This document shows positions 55,751 to 64,000 of a DNA stretch of 64,000 nucleotides, in pieces. Under the pieces are notes generated by a model, which ran no database searches, was not told the DNA's origin, and saw only the letters and a program-made list of their open reading frames with translations. Positions within the stretch are counted from its first letter, which is position 1. Each line of letters begins with the position of its first letter. Both the position numbers and the translations under genes were made by a program. This DNA comes from Pseudodesulfovibrio indicus (GTDB lineage Bacteria > Desulfobacterota > Desulfovibrionia > Desulfovibrionales > Desulfovibrionaceae), in contig NZ_CP014206.1 in NCBI RefSeq assembly GCF_001563225.1, positions 1,178,001 to 1,242,000 on the forward strand. The letters run 5' to 3'.

Positions 55751-56380
55751 GTGGTCAAGCTGACCGTCGAGACCTTCATCCTCGGTCCCCAGGAGACCAA
55801 CTGCTACCTTCTCAGCCGGGAGGGGCGGGCGGTCGTGGTGGACGCCGGGATCGAGCCGAAGCGGCTCGTCGAGCGCATCTCGGCCCTGGGGCTCACGCTG
55901 GAAGCGGTCTACCTGACCCACTTTCACATGGACCATATCGGCGGGGTCAAGGAACTCCTTGAGGTCCATCCCGCGCCGGTCTTCGCCAGCGCCGGGGACG
56001 AGTTCCTGCGGGAGCTGTCCTTCGAGGCGGGCGGCAACCGGGAGTTCGCGCCGTTCATCGATTTTCCGTACACCGCCATCGGCCCGGGCAAGCGCACGGT
56101 CCTGGGCCAGCCCATGCTCGTCCTGGACACGCCGGGACATACGCCGGGCAGCCTGTCCTACTTCTTCCCGGCGGCCGGGTGCGTGTTCACCGGCGACCTG
56201 ATCTTCATGATCGCGGTGGGGCGCACGGATCTGCCGCGCGGCAGCTCGTCCGACCTGCTCGGGTCCGTCCGCTCGCGGATATTCGGCCTGCCCGGAGAGA
56301 CCCGCATCTATTCGGGCCACGGCCCCATGACCACGGTGTGCCACGAACAGGCGAACAACCCGCATTTTATTTTTTCCTGA
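55751..56380 (+). CDS. MBL-fold metallohydrolase (glyoxalase II-like)
   Basis: A 209-residue enzyme. The metal motif THFHMDHIGG lies near residues 55-64, with further ligands in DTPGHTPGSLSYFF near 119, FTGDLIFMIAVGRTD near 148 and YSGHGPMTT near 193. The layout matches single-domain GloB-like hydrolases of thioesters. GTG 55751 is the likely start since homology begins there; GGGGGC lies before it. It is divergent from the WcbI-like gene. Confidence 0.87.
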   Translation: MVKLTVETFILGPQETNCYLLSREGRAVVVDAGIEPKRLVERISALGLTLEAVYLTHFHMDHIGGVKELLEVHPAPVFASAGDEFLRELSFEAGGNREFAPFIDFPYTAIGPGKRTVLGQPMLVLDTPGHTPGSLSYFFPAAGCVFTGDLIFMIAVGRTDLPRGSSSDLLGSVRSRIFGLPGETRIYSGHGPMTTVCHEQANNPHFIFS

Positions 56381-56502
56381 GTTCGCGAACTCGAAAACCG
56401 TTCGGGGGTTGATCCCGTCGGCGGGAAAGCGCATATTGTACGCGGTGCTGCGGGGATTGCGTCCGGCAGCGGAGAGGTTTTCCCATAACAAAGGATCGTC
56501 CC

Positions 56503-57753
56503 GTGCTCAGAAAAATCACCGGCCTTGCCCTGGCCCTGCTGCTGTCCCTGCTGTTCACCGCCGCCGCTTTCGCCGCCGACGAGGAAAAGAAGGCGTCGGA
56601 ATGGGGAACCGTCACCGGCCAGGCCCGGCTCTATTACTTCACCCAGCGGAACAAGACCACGGGAGACGATTTCGACAACATCAAGGAGTCCTTCGCCCTG
56701 GGCGGCTGGCTCAAATACGAGACCCCGTGGCTGATGGATCATTTCGGCGGCGGCGCGGCCCTGTACGGGACCATGCCGATCTCCGGGGAGCTGAACCAGC
56801 GGAAGCAGGGCGGCACCGGGCTGCTCGACCCCGCGAACAACGAGGGCTTCGCGGTCCTGGGCGAGGCGTACCTCAAGGCGCGCTATTCCGAGACCGAGGC
56901 GCGGGTCTGGCGGCAGCGGCTGGAGACCCCGTTCATCAACAGCAACGACAGCCGGATGCTGCCGCAGTCCTATGAGGCCTACGGGTTCAAATCCTCGGAC
57001 ATCGACACCGTGCAGGCCAGCCTGTACTGGGTGGACAAGGAAAAGGCGCGGGACTCCGAGGTCTTCGAGCCCATGACCAAAATGGCCGGGCTGGACGGCA
57101 CCGACGGCGGCGTGCTCATGGCCGGCGTGGACTGGACCCCGGTGGACGACTACCCGACCCGGTTCTGGAACTACTACGCCCCGGACCTGGACAACACCTT
57201 CTTCACCGAGTTGAAGTATCTGTTCGGCGATCCCCAGGGCGTGGCCTACGAGCTGCTCTTCCAGGGCGTGGACCAGCGCAGCGTGGGCGAGCAGCGCGCG
57301 GGCAACTACTCCACCGGCGAGGCCGGGCTGATGGGCACGCTCAAGTACGCCGGGATATCCCTGAACGTGGGCGGGTCCATCGTGGACGACTCCTACGGCA
57401 TCCGCAATTCCTGGGGCAACTACCCGTTCTTCAACAACCTGATGAGCTACGCCTTCAACCGGGCGGGCGAAAAGACGCTGCTCCTCGGCGTGGGGTACGA
57501 CTTCTCCCGCGTGGGGTTCAAGGGGTTCAAGGCCGACGTCAAGGCCGGGTTCGGCGACACCCCGGACTCGGGCCGCAACGCGTCCCCGGACCGCAACGAG
57601 TACGACCTGAACACGTATTACGATTTCGACGGCGAACTGAAGGGGCTGAGCCTGCTCGGCCGGTTCTCCTACCAGGATGCGGACGGGGACCTGGGCGGCA
57701 AGGACGGTTTCCAGGTCCGGCTGCGGTTGCAGTATAATTTCCAGCTGCTATAG
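56503..57753 (+). CDS. OprD-like outer-membrane porin
   Basis: A 416-residue exported protein. A signal peptide ends at about residue 24 (TAAAFAAD). The mature protein has alternating beta-strand patterns, WGTVTGQARLYYFTQRNK near the start, the RQRLETPFINSNDSRMLPQSYEAYGF block near 145-170 typical of OprD/Opr-family porins, and ends in a strand with terminal aromatic/hydrophobic residues (LRLQYNFQLL). The start is GTG 56503. It should form a specific channel for small organic anions or peptides; the substrate is unknown. Confidence 0.83.
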   Translation: MLRKITGLALALLLSLLFTAAAFAADEEKKASEWGTVTGQARLYYFTQRNKTTGDDFDNIKESFALGGWLKYETPWLMDHFGGGAALYGTMPISGELNQRKQGGTGLLDPANNEGFAVLGEAYLKARYSETEARVWRQRLETPFINSNDSRMLPQSYEAYGFKSSDIDTVQASLYWVDKEKARDSEVFEPMTKMAGLDGTDGGVLMAGVDWTPVDDYPTRFWNYYAPDLDNTFFTELKYLFGDPQGVAYELLFQGVDQRSVGEQRAGNYSTGEAGLMGTLKYAGISLNVGGSIVDDSYGIRNSWGNYPFFNNLMSYAFNRAGEKTLLLGVGYDFSRVGFKGFKADVKAGFGDTPDSGRNASPDRNEYDLNTYYDFDGELKGLSLLGRFSYQDADGDLGGKDGFQVRLRLQYNFQLL

Positions 57754-57859
57754 ACGGCGTCGATGTTTGACCGCGGTTTTCAAAAAACAACTTTTTATTC
57801 ATCGTTTTTTATTTTAGCCTTGTTTTCGGCTTGCTTCCATAATCTTTAAGGATCTACAG

Positions 57860-58927
57860 ATGGCAGTTGAAAACGTTTCTCCCACAAACGGGGCCGAATA
57901 CAGCCCTGAAACGCTTGAAGCCGCGAAAAAACTGCTGACCAAGCGGTTCAAATACATCAGCAAACCCGACGACGCCCTGAAGCGGCTGGCCCGGCTCGGC
58001 GCGCGCCGGGTGGCCGTGGACATGACCCGGCACCCGGAGCGGTACGCGCTCATGGAGAGCGTGTCGCCCCTGCCCGACATCCAGCCCCTGGACCCGCTGG
58101 ACATCCTGCGCCACGACCACCAGCTTCCGGCCCTGCCCCAGGTGTTCCTGGAGCTGCAGCAGGCCATCGGCTCCCGGTCCACCTCGGCCGACGACCTGGC
58201 CTCGATCATCAGCCAGGACCCCGGCCTGACCGCGTTTCTCCTGCGCATGGTCAACTCCGCCTTCTACTCCCTGCCCATGCAGATCGACACCATCTCGCGG
58301 GCCGTGACCGTGGTCGGCGTGAACCAGCTCTCCACCCTGGCCGTGGGCACCTCGGTCATGTCCCTGTTCAAGGACGTGCCCGCCGACATCATCGACATGG
58401 AGCAATTCTGGAAACACTCGGTCTGCTGCGGGCTGATCGCGCGCAGGCTGTGCCGCATCACCGGCAAGGGGGACCCGGAGCGGGCCTTCGTCTCGGGCCT
58501 GCTGCACGACATCGGCCAGCTCATCCTGCTCCAGACCGAGTCGGAACGGGCCGTGGCCGTCCACGCCCATGCCCGCGCCAAGGACGTGCTCCTGTTCGCC
58601 GAGGAGAAGGCGCTGCTCGGCTTCGACCACGCCACCCTTGGCGGCATGCTGCTGCGCAAATGGAATTTCCCCTACGTTCTGGTCTCGGCGGTGCTGGAAC
58701 ACCATCACCCCAAGCCCGCGAACAAGGAAGCCGAGCCGTTCCTGGTCCACTGCGCCGAGACCATCGCCACCGGTCTGGGCGTCGGGTCCAGCGGCGAATA
58801 CTTCGTGCAGCCGCCCAACCGTACCGTCTGGGACGCCATGGGGCTGACCCCGGAGCGGCTGGACGAGATGGTCGAGGACCTGGACGAGGAACTGGAAGAG
58901 GCGTTCGGCATCCTCATAAAGCCCTGA
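57860..58927 (+). CDS. HDOD domain protein
   Basis: A 355-residue cytoplasmic protein. After a ~90-residue N-terminus, the HDOD domain starts at [15 protein letters not shown] and continues through [29 protein letters not shown] and [19 protein letters not shown]. The part with [14 protein letters not shown] keeps an HD pair, and EHHHP is also present. HDOD proteins act in signalling, often with c-di-GMP or chemotaxis systems. The gap upstream (57754-57859) is AT-rich and holds the likely promoter. Confidence 0.88.
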   Translation: MAVENVSPTNGAEYSPETLEAAKKLLTKRFKYISKPDDALKRLARLGARRVAVDMTRHPERYALMESVSPLPDIQPLDPLDILRHDHQLPALPQVFLELQQAIGSRSTSADDLASIISQDPGLTAFLLRMVNSAFYSLPMQIDTISRAVTVVGVNQLSTLAVGTSVMSLFKDVPADIIDMEQFWKHSVCCGLIARRLCRITGKGDPERAFVSGLLHDIGQLILLQTESERAVAVHAHARAKDVLLFAEEKALLGFDHATLGGMLLRKWNFPYVLVSAVLEHHHPKPANKEAEPFLVHCAETIATGLGVGSSGEYFVQPPNRTVWDAMGLTPERLDEMVEDLDEELEEAFGILIKP

Positions 58928-59036
58928 CCCTTTCCCGGATCAACCCGGACCGGCCGGACCGACGCGCTTTGGTTTGACAACGCGCGGTCCAGGCCGTAGT
59001 GGTTCCGTCCGAAACCGCAACACGGAGGCATGTCCC

Positions 59037-59264
59037 ATGCTCGATAAAGTGCAAGCCGTGCTGGACAAGGTCCGGCCCATGCTGCAGGCCGACGGCGGCG
59101 ACGTGGAACTGGTGGAGGTCACCGACACCGGCATCGTCAAGGTCCGCCTGACCGGGGCCTGCAAAGGCTGTCCCATGTCCCAGATGACGCTACGAAACGG
59201 CATCGAACGGATCATTCTCAAGGAAATCCCCGAAGTGAAGGGCGTCGAGGCCGTTCAGGAATAA
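59037..59264 (+). CDS. NifU-like Fe-S scaffold domain protein
   Basis: A 75-residue protein equal to the C-terminal NifU/NfuA domain: [17 protein letters not shown] and the cluster-binding [13 protein letters not shown] with the CxxC pair at residues 42-45. It delivers Fe-S clusters to target proteins. GGAGG at 59025-59029 precedes ATG 59037. A 25-bp hairpin follows at 59285-59336 and then gltX. Confidence 0.92.
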   Translation: MLDKVQAVLDKVRPMLQADGGDVELVEVTDTGIVKVRLTGACKGCPMSQMTLRNGIERIILKEIPEVKGVEAVQE

Positions 59265-59284
59265 GGCACGCGCCTCCGGCGGCC

Positions 59285-59336
59285 GGGGGAAGGGGGAAGG
59301 GAACCTTTTGCAAAAGGTTCCCTTCCCCCTTCCCCC
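59285..59336 (+). terminator. 25-bp perfect hairpin after the NifU-like gene
   Basis: A 25-bp perfect stem (arms 59285-59309 and 59312-59336, beginning GGGGGAAGGGGGAAGGG) with a 2-nt loop GC. The following CCGGACCCCC..CCAAAACTCTTT is the reverse complement style of the leader repeat at 59481-59536, so the two form an inverted pair around ~110 bp. No U-run follows directly; it may act as a terminator or as a processing site. Confidence 0.65.
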
Positions 59337-59480
59337 GGACCCCCATCCCCCAACCCTCCAAAACTCTTTGGGTCGCTGCGCGAGGGCTGGCGGAAAGCGG
59401 GAGGTCGCCGATGGGGATAGTTGAAATTTCGTTTAAGGTAGTACCCGCCGCGCCCGCACGACCCGCGAAGCGGCGCTAAA

Positions 59481-59536
59481 AAGTTTTGGAGGGTCCAGGG
59501 AACCTTTTTCAAAAGGTTCCCTGGCCGCCGGAGGCA
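59481..59536 (+). repeat. 56-bp hairpin leader repeat carrying a ribosome binding site (copy 2)
   Basis: Identical over 56 nt to 7684-7739. The 14-bp stem (59495-59524) is followed by GGCCGCCGGAGGCA, in which GGAGG is the ribosome binding site of gltX (ATG 59543). Confidence 0.88.
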
Positions 59537-59542
59537 TCCTAC

Positions 59543-60940
59543 ATGACCAAGATCGTTTCCCGTTTCGCGCCGAGCCCGACCGGGTTCCTGCATATCGGCG
59601 GTGCGCGCACCGCGCTGTTTTCCTGGCTGCTGGCCCGCGCCGCGGGCGGCGAGTTCCGTCTGCGCATCGAGGACACGGACCGCGAGCGGTCCACCCAGGA
59701 GGCCACGGACGCCATCATCGATTCCATGCGTTGGCTGGGGCTCGAGCATGACGGCGAGATCGTGTTTCAGTCCGAGCGTTCCGACCGCCACAACGAGGTC
59801 ATAGACCAGCTCATCGCGTCCGGCCACGCCTACTACTGCCAGTGCTCCAAGGAAGACGTGGACGCCATGCGCGAGAAGGCCATGAAGGAAGGGCGCAAGC
59901 CCAAGTACGACGGGACCTGCCGCGAAAAGGGGCTGACCTCCGGCGTGGTCCGGCTCAAGGCTCCCGTGGAGGGCGCCACCGGGTACAAGGATATGGTCAA
60001 GGGGTTCATCTCCGTGGAGAACACCGAGATGGACGACATGATCCTGCGGCGCACGGACGGCACCCCGACCTACAACCTGGCCGTGGTGGTGGACGACCAC
60101 GACATGGGCGTGACCCACGTGCTGCGCGGCGACGACCACGTGAACAACACCCCGCGCCAGATCCTGATCTACCGCGCCCTGGGCTGGGACGTGCCGGAGT
60201 TCGGCCACGTGCCCATGATCCTCGGCCCGGACAAGAAGAAGCTTTCCAAGCGCCACGGCGCGCTGTCGGTCATGGAGTACGAGAAGATGGGCTACCTGCC
60301 CGAGGCCGTGACCAACTACCTGGCGCGGCTCGGCTGGTCCCACGGTGACCAGGAGCTGTTCACCATGGAAGAGATGGTCGCCCTGTTCTCCACGGACAAC
60401 CTCGGCAACTCGCCGTCGGTCTTCGACCTGACCAAGTTCGAATGGGTCAACGGCCAGTACATGCAGAAGGCCGACCCGGACCGTCTGGCCGGACTGCTCT
60501 GCGATTTCCTGGCCCGCGAGGTGGGCGAGGAGGAGGCCGGGAACGTGTCCCGCGCCGACTTCGCCAAGATCGCGCCCCTGCTCCAGCCCAGGGCCAAGTC
60601 CGTGCTGGACATGCTGGAGCAGTCCCGCCCGTTCATCGTGGACGCCGCATTCCTGCCCTATGACGAGGCGGCGGTGAAGAAATTCCTGACCGCCGAGACC
60701 AAGCCGCTGCTGGAGGAGATCGCGGACCGCATGGACGCGCTCCCCGAGTTCACGGAAGCCTCCCTGGAGGAGCTGCACAAGCAGTTCATCGAGGAGAAGG
60801 ACATCAAGTTCAAGGCCATCGCCCAGCCCATCCGCGTGGCCATCATGGGCAAGACCCAGTCCCCCGGCCTGTTCGAGACCATGGTCGTGCTCGGCAAGGC
60901 CCAGACCATAGCGCGCATCCGGCGCGCGCTGGAGCTGTAG
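59543..60940 (+). CDS. gltX: Glutamyl-tRNA synthetase
   Basis: A 465-residue class I synthetase. The HIGH-type motif is PSPTGFLHIGGART at residues 10-23, and the KMSKS-type motif is KKLSKRHGA near 234. FRLRIEDTDRERS near 42 and LRGDDHVNNTPRQILIY near 195 are also family marks. The length is normal. ATG 59543 follows the leader repeat's GGAGG; a frame extending to 59486 would translate the repeat. Confidence 0.96.
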   Translation: MTKIVSRFAPSPTGFLHIGGARTALFSWLLARAAGGEFRLRIEDTDRERSTQEATDAIIDSMRWLGLEHDGEIVFQSERSDRHNEVIDQLIASGHAYYCQCSKEDVDAMREKAMKEGRKPKYDGTCREKGLTSGVVRLKAPVEGATGYKDMVKGFISVENTEMDDMILRRTDGTPTYNLAVVVDDHDMGVTHVLRGDDHVNNTPRQILIYRALGWDVPEFGHVPMILGPDKKKLSKRHGALSVMEYEKMGYLPEAVTNYLARLGWSHGDQELFTMEEMVALFSTDNLGNSPSVFDLTKFEWVNGQYMQKADPDRLAGLLCDFLAREVGEEEAGNVSRADFAKIAPLLQPRAKSVLDMLEQSRPFIVDAAFLPYDEAAVKKFLTAETKPLLEEIADRMDALPEFTEASLEELHKQFIEEKDIKFKAIAQPIRVAIMGKTQSPGLFETMVVLGKAQTIARIRRALEL

Positions 60941-60976
60941 CGGCTGCGGAGAGCGGGCCGCCTGCAAAAGTGAAGA

Positions 60977-61009
60977 AAAGCCCCCGCCGGTGCGTCCGGC
61001 GGGGGCTTT
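60977..61009 (+). terminator. Terminator of gltX, probably two-way
   Basis: AAAGCCCCCGCCGG and CCGGCGGGGGCTTT flank a 5-nt loop. A/T runs lie on both sides, so it can serve gltX (+) and the convergent SHOCT gene (-). Confidence 0.82.
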
Positions 61010-61041
61010 GTCTTGGGGAGAGGAGTGCTTTTCTATGTCCA

Positions 61042-61323
61042 CTAGCTGCGTTGCAACTCATCCTTCATGCGCTTGTACGTCGGCTCGTCGATCTCGCCGG
61101 CGGCGTAGCGCCGTTTGAGGACTTCCTCGGGCGTGCCCGGACCTGAAGAGGTGGCGGGTTTGCGGAACAGGCGCGCCGTGAAATAGATGATCAGTCCTAT
61201 GACCAGGAGCTGGAAGATCCCCCCGAAATGGAAGGGCATTCCGCCAGCCCAGTTCCCATAGCCTCCGCCGTGCCACAGGCCCGGCCCGGAGCACCAGTTC
61301 CCGAATGACGTCAAAAATTCCAT
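61042..61323 (-). CDS. SHOCT-domain small membrane protein
   Basis: A 93-residue protein. The N-terminus is Gly/Trp-rich (WCSGPGLWHGGGYGNWAGG), then one membrane helix (FQLLVIGLIIYFTARLF), then a C-terminal SHOCT motif (TPEEVLKRRYAAGEIDEPTYKRMKDEL), a short helical hairpin usually found at the ends of membrane or oligomeric proteins. GGAGGCAAC precedes ATG 61323. Function unknown. Confidence 0.83.
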   Translation of the reverse strand: MEFLTSFGNWCSGPGLWHGGGYGNWAGGMPFHFGGIFQLLVIGLIIYFTARLFRKPATSSGPGTPEEVLKRRYAAGEIDEPTYKRMKDELQRS

Positions 61324-61518
61324 GTTGCCTCCACAGTAGGTTTGCCTGGAAGAAAGCATGGACCGTGCCAAACGGCAGGCTTAATGATTTCAGCTGGTTG
61401 GGCTTTGCCGAGGCCGCACGCGATGTGCACGTGTGCAGAATTTGCACTGGCGGAGATACGGGTTTCTGCACAAGGCGAGCGGGGCGGCGGGGCAGGGGGC
61501 GCGCCGGACAATGGGCGC

Positions 61519-61551
61519 AAAAAAGCTGCCGCCGATCATCTCGGCGGCAGC
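61519..61551 (-). terminator. Terminator of rpmB
   Basis: GCTGCCGCCGA and TCGGCGGCAGC form an 11-bp perfect stem with a 5-nt loop; on the - strand TTTTTT follows. Confidence 0.9.
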
Positions 61552-61579
61552 AGTGCTCGAAAGCGGAAAAGCGCGAAGC

Positions 61580-61792
61580 CTATTCGGGCTTCTTGGAGAC
61601 GACGGGCTTGTTGACCGCGCCGTTGCGGATGCAGCGGGTGCAGGCCTTGATGCTCACGACCTGGCCGGACTCCAGCTGGTGGCGGACCTTCTGCAGGTTC
61701 GGCATGAAGCGGCGCTTGGTTTTGATGTGAGAGTGGCTGACGTTGTTGCCGGTCTGGGGACCCTTTCCACAAATATCGCAAACCTGGGACAT
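61580..61792 (-). CDS. rpmB: 50S ribosomal protein L28
   Basis: A 70-residue ribosomal protein. [25 protein letters not shown] and [12 protein letters not shown] are typical of L28, and the CxxC pairs indicate the zinc-binding (C+) form. It is single and divergent from the DUF177-rpmF-plsX operon. GGAGGTCGCA lies upstream of ATG 61792. Confidence 0.95.
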   Translation of the reverse strand: MSQVCDICGKGPQTGNNVSHSHIKTKRRFMPNLQKVRHQLESGQVVSIKACTRCIRNGAVNKPVVSKKPE

Positions 61793-62000
61793 TGCGACCT
61801 CCTATGTATTCAAATGAAATACTTTGTTTTTCTTTGTTGTTCGCCGTAGGATGATGGTAGCTTCCCCATGCGGCGGGAGAGAATCCTTACCGAGCCTCGC
61901 AGCAAATGGCAAGGGTTTTTTTCTTGACAGGAGAAAATGATACCATATAGGAAGCACCGGTTGCCCGGCGGAGGAGCCGTGCCGAATCCGGAGAATACCC

Positions 62001-62519
62001 ATGTTTGAATTTTGGCTGCCGATCAGTGATATCGCCGCGGAGGGCAAGACGTTCGTCTTCGACGACCAGGCGCTCTGGCGTGAGGCGTGGCGTGAATTCA
62101 AGCTGGAGGTCCGGCCGGCCCGCGACTTGGTGGCCGAGTACACCGTTCAGCCCCAGGGCGACGAGGGCGCACTGGTGCGCGGCACCCTCAAGGGCGCCGT
62201 GCAGCTGCCCTGCGACCGCTGCGCCGAATCCTTCGAGCACGCCATCGACGTCGACTTCGACGCCTATGAGCAGCTGCCTGACGGCGAGGACGACGGCGAG
62301 CCGCGCATGCGTCTGGAGAACGGCCAGCTTCAGCTGGACATGGGCGCCATCCTCTGGGAGGAATTCGCCCTGGCCCTGCCGTTCAAGCCGCTGTGTTCCG
62401 AGGACTGCCAGGGCGTCTGCCCCGGCTGCGGCGCGGACCTCAATTCCGGCGAATGCACCTGCAAGCGGGATGAGGGCGACGAAAGGCTTGCGGTTTTCCG
62501 CGACTTGAAGATAAAGTAA
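62001..62519 (+). CDS. DUF177 (YceD) family protein
   Basis: A 172-residue protein. LPCDRCAESFEHAIDVDFDAYEQ near residues 73-95 and the C-terminal LCSEDCQGVCPGCGADLNSGECTC give the conserved Cys pairs of YceD/DUF177. The gene always, as far as I know, sits before rpmF, and in other bacteria and plastids the family is linked to 23S rRNA handling. The spacing to rpmF is 72 nt. Confidence 0.92.
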   Translation: MFEFWLPISDIAAEGKTFVFDDQALWREAWREFKLEVRPARDLVAEYTVQPQGDEGALVRGTLKGAVQLPCDRCAESFEHAIDVDFDAYEQLPDGEDDGEPRMRLENGQLQLDMGAILWEEFALALPFKPLCSEDCQGVCPGCGADLNSGECTCKRDEGDERLAVFRDLKIK

Positions 62520-62591
62520 CGCCCCCTGCCCGGGAGCCCGATGGTTGCCAGGCGGGTCGACGTAAAAAGTACACAATAAGAGGTATGCATC

Positions 62592-62771
62592 ATGGCTGTC
62601 CCTAAGAAGAAAACTTCCAAGTCCCGTAAGGGCATGCGCCGTTCCCACGATCACGTCGCAACCCCCAACGTCGTTTACTGCGAGTGCGGTGAGCCGAACC
62701 TTCCCCATCGCGCCTGCGCCGTCTGCGGCTCCTACAAGGGCCGTCAGGTCGTCAGCGGAGACGATGCCTAA
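62592..62771 (+). CDS. rpmF: 50S ribosomal protein L32
   Basis: A 59-residue protein: MAVPKKKTSKSRKGMRRSHD at the start is the universal L32 N-terminus, and CECGEPNLPHRACAVCGSYKGR provides the zinc-binding Cys set. Its stop codon overlaps the plsX start by 8 nt (plsX ATG at 62764), so the two genes are translationally coupled. Confidence 0.95.
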   Translation: MAVPKKKTSKSRKGMRRSHDHVATPNVVYCECGEPNLPHRACAVCGSYKGRQVVSGDDA

Positions 62772-63813
62772 CACCGGCGAAATTCAGGCGCCACGGATCG
62801 CCGTGGACGCCATGGGGGGAGATTTCGGCCCCCGGATCGTCGTACCCGCAGCGGTGGATGCCGCTCGCGAGGGCATTTCCATTGTCCTCGTGGGCGACGA
62901 ACAGCGGGTCAAGGCAGAGCTTGACAAACTCGACACCCAAGGGCTGGACATCGAAATCGTCCACGCCTCGCAGGTGGTCGAGATGGACGACAAACCCGCC
63001 GACGCCTTGCGCCGCAAAAAGGACTCCTCCATCCAGGTGGCTTGCCGCCTGGTCAAGGAAGGGGGGGCTCACGGCGTGGTCTCGGCCGGCAACTCCGGCG
63101 CTTCCGTGGCCTGCGGCATGTTCGTGCTCGGCCGGATTCCCGGCGTGCAGCGCCCGGCCCTGGCCGGCATCCTGCCCACGGAGAAGAATCCCGTGGTGCT
63201 CATCGACGTGGGCGCCAACGTGGACTCAAAGCCGCAGCACCTGCTCCAGTTCGGCCTCATGGCCGACGTCCTGGCCCGGCACGTCCTCGGCGTGCAGGAC
63301 CCGTCCGTGGGCATCCTGTCCATCGGCGAGGAGGAGGGCAAGGGCAACGCGGCCGTGCGCGAGGCGTTCGACCTGCTCAAACGCTCCCAGCTCCGCTTCA
63401 TCGGCAACGTCGAGGGCCGCGACATCTTCACCGGAGAGGTGGACATCGTGGTCTGCGACGGGTTTGTGGGCAACGTGGCCCTCAAGCTGTCCGAGGGGCT
63501 GGCCCGCTCCCTGAGCCGCATCCTCAAGGACGAGCTCAAGTCGAGCTGGCTGTCCATGCTCGGCACGCTGCTCTCCTTCGGCGCCTTCAAGCGCTTCAAG
63601 AAGATCGTGGACTACGCCGAATACGGCGGAGCGCCGCTGCTCGGCCTGCGCGACATCGTCATCGTGGCCCACGGCAAGTCCAACGAACTGGCCATGACCA
63701 ACTGCATCCGCATGGCCGCCACCAGCGTCCGCAACAACGTCCACGGCCACCTGGCCGAAGGGCTTGCCGCGCACAAGGACCTGGCCGCCAAACCCGACAG
63801 GAACGCTGCCTGA
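62764..63813 (+). CDS. plsX: Phosphate acyltransferase PlsX
   Basis: A 349-residue peripheral membrane enzyme that makes acyl-phosphate from acyl-ACP for phospholipid synthesis. RIAVDAMGGDFGPRIVVPAAV at the N-terminus, VSAGNSGASVACGM near residue 117 and VVCDGFVGNVALKLSEG near 230 are diagnostic. GGAG at 62757-62760 and the overlap with rpmF fix the start at ATG 62764. Confidence 0.96.
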   Translation: MPNTGEIQAPRIAVDAMGGDFGPRIVVPAAVDAAREGISIVLVGDEQRVKAELDKLDTQGLDIEIVHASQVVEMDDKPADALRRKKDSSIQVACRLVKEGGAHGVVSAGNSGASVACGMFVLGRIPGVQRPALAGILPTEKNPVVLIDVGANVDSKPQHLLQFGLMADVLARHVLGVQDPSVGILSIGEEEGKGNAAVREAFDLLKRSQLRFIGNVEGRDIFTGEVDIVVCDGFVGNVALKLSEGLARSLSRILKDELKSSWLSMLGTLLSFGAFKRFKKIVDYAEYGGAPLLGLRDIVIVAHGKSNELAMTNCIRMAATSVRNNVHGHLAEGLAAHKDLAAKPDRNAA

Positions 63814-63890
63814 CGCAGCCCCGACGCGGGGCGTGTGCAATTCCTTGCGCAGCTTGACCGCGCCTTTCCATTGGCATAGAGACCCAATCC

Positions 63891-64000
63891 ATGACCAATT
63901 TCATCCTTCGCGGCTTTGGCCTGTACGCGCCTGAAAAGGTGATGACCAACGCCGATCTCGAGAAAATCGTCGATACCAACGACGAGTGGATCACCACCCG
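63891..64000 (+). CDS. fabH: 3-oxoacyl-ACP synthase III (FabH), N-terminal part
   Basis: The gene is cut by the right edge; about 36 residues are visible: [22 protein letters not shown], then [14 protein letters not shown], which is the well-conserved FabH start ending in the W-I-x-x-R motif. It follows plsX by 77 nt, the usual order. It would start fatty-acid elongation from acetyl-CoA and malonyl-ACP. Confidence 0.92.
   Translation, partial: MTNFILRGFGLYAPEKVMTNADLEKIVDTNDEWITT

Overview
The window is high-GC bacterial DNA and most resembles a sulfate-reducing member of the Desulfovibrionaceae (Desulfovibrio / Pseudodesulfovibrio type). The grounds are the run dCMP deaminase, ribD, ribE, ribBA, ribH, nusB, leuS, lptE, holA, radC; the rpmB / DUF177-rpmF-plsX-fabH block; a HesB-like selenoprotein gene; and an amino-acid or aromatic-acid Liv-type ABC transporter linked to acyl-CoA ligases. 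This assignment is inference from gene content; there is no rRNA or tRNA in the window.

Layout. 1-293: 5' end of a membrane sensor gene. 613-10167: CBS-ACT protein, then livG, acyl-CoA synthetase, livH, livM, substrate-binding lipoprotein, livF and a PaaK-like AMP-ligase, all on +. 10661-11697: two tandem IscA/HesB-like genes on -, one with Cys33 and one with an in-frame UGA (predicted selenocysteine) at the same residue. 11863-15268: pyrR, a shikimate-kinase-family gene, a YkgJ protein, a small secreted zinc-type protein, an unknown gene on - and a methyltransferase. 15306-20256: two inverted copies of a large non-coding composite repeat flanking cobT and a WcbI-like gene. 20364-24360: small unknown gene, hemC, FmdB-type gene and two paralogous TPR genes. 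24442-29608 (all -): lon, acyP, radC, holA, lptE. 29761-31780: isochorismatase-like gene and another composite repeat. 31843-36681 (-): leuS, nusB, ribH, ribBA. 36914-40942: broken diguanylate cyclase gene, glycosyltransferase and the largest composite repeat. 40943-46462 (-): DUF5684-type protein, ribE, two solute-binding proteins, ribD, dCMP deaminase, a third solute-binding protein, FmdB-type protein. 46542-51592 (+): a ZraP/ZraS/ZraR-like envelope stress module with a clear sigma-54 promoter and inverted-repeat operators. 51750-54487: a fifth composite repeat fused to three orphan Rhs core/toxin-tip cassettes with candidate immunity genes. 54513-60940: WcbI-like gene (frameshifted), MBL-fold hydrolase, OprD-like porin, HDOD protein, NifU-type scaffold, gltX. 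61042-64000: SHOCT protein, rpmB, DUF177, rpmF, plsX and the start of fabH.

Functionally the window mixes core housekeeping operons (riboflavin, ribosome, tRNA charging, lipid synthesis, DNA replication) with accessory insertions. Three things stand out. (1) A Sec/Cys pair of HesB-like proteins, each with its own near-identical terminator. (2) A non-coding element built from a ~600-bp head followed by 0-4 tandem copies of a ~385-bp tail, present five times and sitting where conserved operons appear to have been split. (3) An orphan rhs toxin/immunity array. Five reading-frame breaks lie at G/C runs, G-rich duplications or an A8 tract; some may be sequencing or assembly errors, so the affected genes should be read with that in mind.
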